The notes under the pieces: generated by a model
Databases searched by the model: none
Told to the model about the DNA's origin: nothing
The model's input: the letters and a program-made list of their open reading frames with translations, nothing else
Part shown: piece by piece, positions 60,781 through 64,000 of the stretch
How positions within the stretch are numbered: position 1 is the first letter of the stretch
How the letters are laid out: every line of letters begins with the position of its first letter
Made by a program: the position numbers and the translations under genes
Source: Candidatus Burkholderia humilis
Lineage (GTDB): Bacteria; Pseudomonadota; Gammaproteobacteria; Burkholderiales; Burkholderiaceae
DNA length: 64,000 nucleotides
Direction: 5' to 3'
Assembly (NCBI GenBank): GCA_001184405.1
Contig: LFMX01000014.1
Coordinates: 1-64,000 of the forward strand

Positions 60781-61629
60781 TTGGCCGTTTCCAACATCGT
60801 CGCCGACGAATCCACCGCCGAAGACGCGAAAAAAGCGTCCTCGGGGAGTTCGTTCTATCTCGCGCTGCGCATCCTCCCGGCCGCGCAGCGCGACGCGATG
60901 TACCAGATCTACGCGTTTTGCCGCGCCGTCGACGATATCGCCGACGAAGGCACGCTGCCGCGCCGCGAACGCGCGATCGCGCTCGACCACTGGCGCGAGG
61001 ACATCGACGCGTGCTATCGCGGCGAACCGAAGCAATCGCTTGCCGCGCTCACGTGCCACATCCACGCATTCCACCTGTCGCGCGACGACTTCCAGGCCGT
61101 CATCGACGGCATGGCGATGGACGCCGCCGGCGATATCGTCGCGCCCGACGAACCCACGCTCGACCTGTATTGCGACCGCGTGGCCAGCGCGGTCGGCCGG
61201 CTATCGGTGAGAATATTCGGGATGCAGGACGCCGGCCGCCGTCTCGCGCACCATCTCGGCCGTGCGCTGCAACTGACCAACATCCTGCGCGATATCGACG
61301 AAGATGCCGCCATCGGCCGCGTGTACTTGCCGCGCGAGCTGCTGTCGCGCGAAGGCATTTCGACGACCGATATCGCGTCCATCGTCGCCGATGCCCGGCT
61401 GCCGCGCGTGTGCTCGGTCATCGCGGAACGCGCGAAAGTCCATTACGCGACCTCCGACACCATCATGGCCACGTCGCCGCGCGGCGACGTGCGCGCGCCG
61501 CGCATCATGTCGGCGGCGTATCGCACCGTGCTCGACGCCACGCTCAAACGCGGCTTCGACCTGCCGCGCACGCGCGTGCGCACGCCGCGTTCGCGCCTCC
61601 TGTGGATCGTGGCGCGCAATCTGATCTGA
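60781..61629 (+). CDS. hpnD: HpnD, presqualene diphosphate synthase
   Basis: Condenses two farnesyl diphosphates, the first step of the HpnCDE route to squalene. 282 residues from a TTG start at 60781 (GCGGAG just upstream). Aspartate motifs FCRAVDDIADE and NILRDIDEDAAIGRVYLP are both intact, with SSFYLALRILPAAQR at the N-terminus. The stop is just before hpnE. Longer upstream reading has no family similarity. Confidence 0.9.
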   Translation: MAVSNIVADESTAEDAKKASSGSSFYLALRILPAAQRDAMYQIYAFCRAVDDIADEGTLPRRERAIALDHWREDIDACYRGEPKQSLAALTCHIHAFHLSRDDFQAVIDGMAMDAAGDIVAPDEPTLDLYCDRVASAVGRLSVRIFGMQDAGRRLAHHLGRALQLTNILRDIDEDAAIGRVYLPRELLSREGISTTDIASIVADARLPRVCSVIAERAKVHYATSDTIMATSPRGDVRAPRIMSAAYRTVLDATLKRGFDLPRTRVRTPRSRLLWIVARNLI

Positions 61630-61640
61630 GCCGCGGCGGG

Positions 61641-62915
61641 TCATCGTCGTCGGCGCGGGATTGGCCGGGCTCGCGGCGGCAGTCCAGGCGCAGCGGCGCG
61701 GCGCGCGCGTCGTGCTGTATGACGCGGCCGATCACGCGGGCGGACGCTGCCGCTCGACGTTCGATCCGAAGCTCGGCATGACGATCGACAACGGCAATTA
61801 TCTGCTGCTGTCCAGCAATCTTTCGACGATGGCGTATCTGCGCGCGATCGGCGCGACCGACACGCTGATCGGCCCGGCGCAAGCCGACTATCCGTTCTTC
61901 GATGTCGCAAGCGGCGGCGCGTGGACCATCTGCATGTCGCTGGGACGCGCGCCGCGCTGGATTTTCGATGCCGATGCGCGCGTGCCGAACACGCAGCCCG
62001 CCGATTATCTGTCGCTCCTGCCGCTCTTTTTCGCGAAACCGGGCCGCACGGTGGACGAATCGATCCGCCGTAAAAACCGTGTCTTCGATTTGCTGATCGA
62101 ACCGCTTTTGCGCTCGATGCTCAACGCCGATTTGTCCGAAGCGAGCGCGTCGATGGCCGGCAACCTGCTTGCGCGAAACGCTCGCGGCGGGCGGGCAGGC
62201 GTGCTGTCCGCTGATGGCGCGCAACGGTTTATCGCATGCGTTCGTCGATCCGGCGCTGCGGCATCTGCAATATGGCGGCGCGGAAATCCGGCTGGGCGCG
62301 CGCATCGTGGGAATCGGGGTATCGGGCACGGATTCATTGGAACGTGTAAGCTCACTCGCTTTCGAGCATTCGGATGAAGTGAAGCTGTCGCCGGGCGATG
62401 GCGTCGTGCTGGCCGTGCCGCCCAAACCCGCGCGCTTCTTAGTGCCGGACCTCGCCGCGCCGGACGACTATCGCGCGATCATCACCGTGCATTTCGCGGT
62501 CGATGCACCGATCCAATTTCTCGGCTCGCAGGCGCTGACGTGCCTGGTCAACGGCGCGTCGAACTGGCTGTTTGCGAACGACGGCCGTCTGTCCGTGACG
62601 ATCTCGGCGGCCGACCGTCATCTTGCGACGCCACACGAGGAACTCGCGCGCACCGTCTGGCAGGAAACGGCGAAGGCCGTGCAAATGACACAGTCGCCGC
62701 TGCCGCCGTGGCAAGTCGTCGTCGAGCCGCGTGCGACGTTCGCGGCGACGCCGTCGCAAGAGGGCTTGCGCGCGGCGGCGAAAACGCGCTGGAACAATTT
62801 CACGCTCGCGGGCGACTGGATGGCCACCGGCCTGCCCGCGACGCTCGAAGGCGCAATCCGTTCGGGCCAGAAGGCCGCGGATGCGCTGATGAACCCATCG
62901 ATGGAAAGCAGATGA
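61641..62915 (+). pseudogene. hpnE: HpnE, squalene-associated FAD-dependent desaturase (frameshift, start lost)
   Basis: Final enzyme of the HpnCDE squalene pathway. The FAD loop RRVIVVGAGLAGLAAAV reads from 61641, but no ATG, GTG or TTG with a ribosome site precedes it in frame. One extra G near 62175 shifts NLLRETLAAGGQAC. The second half (RNGLSHAFVDPALRHL to LAGDWMATGLPATLEGAIRSGQKAADAL) is otherwise intact. hpnD and shc on either side are intact, so squalene supply may depend on another route or be lost. Confidence 0.85.
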
Positions 62916-64000
62916 ACGATTTATCCCTGTCGGCGATGGAGGCTGTTGCGTCGGGCGCGCCGCTCGACCACGCCGTCTCCAAAGCCACCGACGCACTGCT
63001 CGCGACTCAGCATCCCGACGGCTACTGGCTGTACGAACTTGAGGCCGACGCCACCATTCCGGCCGAATATGTGCTGCTCGTCCATTATCTGGGCGAAGAA
63101 GCGGACCCGAAGCTGGAAGCGAAGATCGGCCGCTATCTGCGCTGCATCCAGCGTGAAGACGGCGGCTGGCCGCTTTTCACCGATGGCGCGATGGACGTCT
63201 CCGCGACCGTCAAGGCGTATTTCGCGCTGAAGATGATCGGCGATTCGCCTGAGGCCGAACACATGCAGCGCGCCCGCCGCGCGATTCTCGCTGCCGGCGG
63301 CGCGGAAAAGGTCAACGTGTTCACGCGCATTTTACTGGCGCTGTTCGGCGTGGTGTCGTGGCGCGCGGTGCCGATGATGCCCGTCGAAATCATGCGTCTG
63401 CCGATGTGGTTTCCGTTCCACTTGTCGAAGGTGTCGTATTGGGCGCGCACGGTGATCGTGCCGCTGCTCGTGCTCAACGCCAAACGGCCGATGGCGCGCA
63501 ATCCGCGCGGCGTGCGCATCGACGAAATTTTCACTGATCCGCCGGTGAACGCCGGCATGCCCGCGCGCGCGGGGCATCAGAGCCGCGGCTGGTTCGCGTT
63601 TTTCCGTGTCGTCGATGCGATCCTGCGCGTGGTCGATCCGGCGCTGCCCAAAGGCAGCCGCGAACGCGCGATCGATGAAGCCGTGCGTTTCGTCGATGAA
63701 CGTCTGAACGGCGAAGACGGCCTCGGCGCCATTTTCCCGGCGATGGCCAATTCCGTGATGATGTACGACGTGCTCGGCTATCCGCTGGAGCATCCGAATC
63801 GTGCGATTGCGCGCAGGTCGCTCGACAAGCTGCTGGTCATCGACGAAAGCGACGATGGCGAAGCGTACTGTCAGCCGTGTTTGTCGCCGGTGTGGGACAC
63901 GTCGCTCGCGGCGCATGCGCTGCTCGAAACCGGCGTGCCGAAGGCGCGCGCGGCGGTCAAGCGCGGTCTCGACTGGCTCGTGCCGCTGCAGATTCTCGAT
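62912..64000 (+). CDS. shc: Squalene-hopene cyclase, N-terminal 363 residues (runs off the end)
   Basis: Cyclises squalene to hopene, a membrane-associated alpha6/alpha6 barrel enzyme. ATG at 62912 overlaps the hpnE stop by four bases. Family elements visible: DALLATQHPDGYWLYELEAD, CIQREDGGWPLFTDGAMDVSATVKAYFALK (QW repeat), and the later CLSPVWDTSLAAHALLE. The catalytic Asp-x-Asp-Asp motif lies just beyond the window, about residue 375-380, so its integrity cannot be judged. Frame open to the last base. Confidence 0.92.
   Translation, partial: MNDLSLSAMEAVASGAPLDHAVSKATDALLATQHPDGYWLYELEADATIPAEYVLLVHYLGEEADPKLEAKIGRYLRCIQREDGGWPLFTDGAMDVSATVKAYFALKMIGDSPEAEHMQRARRAILAAGGAEKVNVFTRILLALFGVVSWRAVPMMPVEIMRLPMWFPFHLSKVSYWARTVIVPLLVLNAKRPMARNPRGVRIDEIFTDPPVNAGMPARAGHQSRGWFAFFRVVDAILRVVDPALPKGSRERAIDEAVRFVDERLNGEDGLGAIFPAMANSVMMYDVLGYPLEHPNRAIARRSLDKLLVIDESDDGEAYCQPCLSPVWDTSLAAHALLETGVPKARAAVKRGLDWLVPLQILD

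Overview
The window looks like the chromosome of a Burkholderia-group betaproteobacterium (Caballeronia/Paraburkholderia type). It is GC-rich and carries a PQQ cluster, tetrahydromethanopterin (H4MPT)-linked C1 genes, an hpnD-hpnE-shc hopanoid operon, a Burkholderia-type porin and sigma-54 regulators. Its striking property is decay. More than half of the recognisable genes carry single-base frameshifts, in-frame stops, in-frame internal deletions or deletion fusions, yet intact genes of 300-670 codons lie between them. This resembles genome erosion in a host-restricted Burkholderia-group symbiont. A share of the indels in homopolymer runs could be sequencing error, which the sequence alone cannot settle.

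Region 1 (1-18121) is a C1/alcohol-oxidation island. pqqB, C, D and E are intact on the minus strand, followed by a NarL-type response regulator that is cut off and joined head-on to a histidine-kinase fragment. Upstream lie cytochrome b561 (intact) and fhcC, fhcD, fhcA and fhcB (formyltransferase/hydrolase complex, all broken). Next come methylofuran/H4MPT cofactor genes: mfnD and mfnE are intact, while mfnF, mfnB, DUF447, a HisA-like gene, a dihydropteroate-synthase-like gene and an AfpA-type flavoprotein are broken. pqqA is intact but sits 10 kb from pqqB, behind a consensus sigma-54 promoter and next to an intact AcoR-like sigma-54 activator.

Region 2 (18122-34697) is mixed housekeeping and envelope sequence. 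It holds an AI-2E-family transporter with an internal deletion, a hybrid kinase fused to a 3-hydroxybutyrate dehydrogenase remnant, and a SbcD/SbcC-like pair with at least eight lesions. It also has two DUF190 genes and crcB (all broken), an intact HIT hydrolase, an intact epimerase/PIG-L pair, and broken polysaccharide genes.

Region 3 (34432-46166) is an eroded sulfoquinovose (sulfo-Entner-Doudoroff) catabolic cluster. It comprises an intact LacI repressor with repeated AGCGCT operators, an SMP-30 lactonase, a GabD-like sulfolactaldehyde dehydrogenase, an SSS symporter, a GH31 sulfoquinovosidase, a TauE/SafE exporter remnant, an IlvD-family dehydratase, an HpaI-family aldolase, an SDR dehydrogenase and a porin. 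Every structural gene is damaged; the repressor and operators survive.

Region 4 (46174-53972) has an intact GntP-family permease with its own sigma-54 promoter and palindromic sites. The adjacent activator is dead. A lipoprotein, a serine hydrolase, a lipocalin, an AEC transporter, a small terminator-backed ORF and an FMN reductase follow.

Region 5 (54028-64000) holds a stress protein and a hybrid kinase (both broken). A CheY-like regulator, CheC-like phosphatase and PAS-GGDEF module follows; the GGDEF gene carries a (GTGAC)9 repeat. The window ends in hpnD (intact), hpnE (broken) and shc (intact, running off the end).
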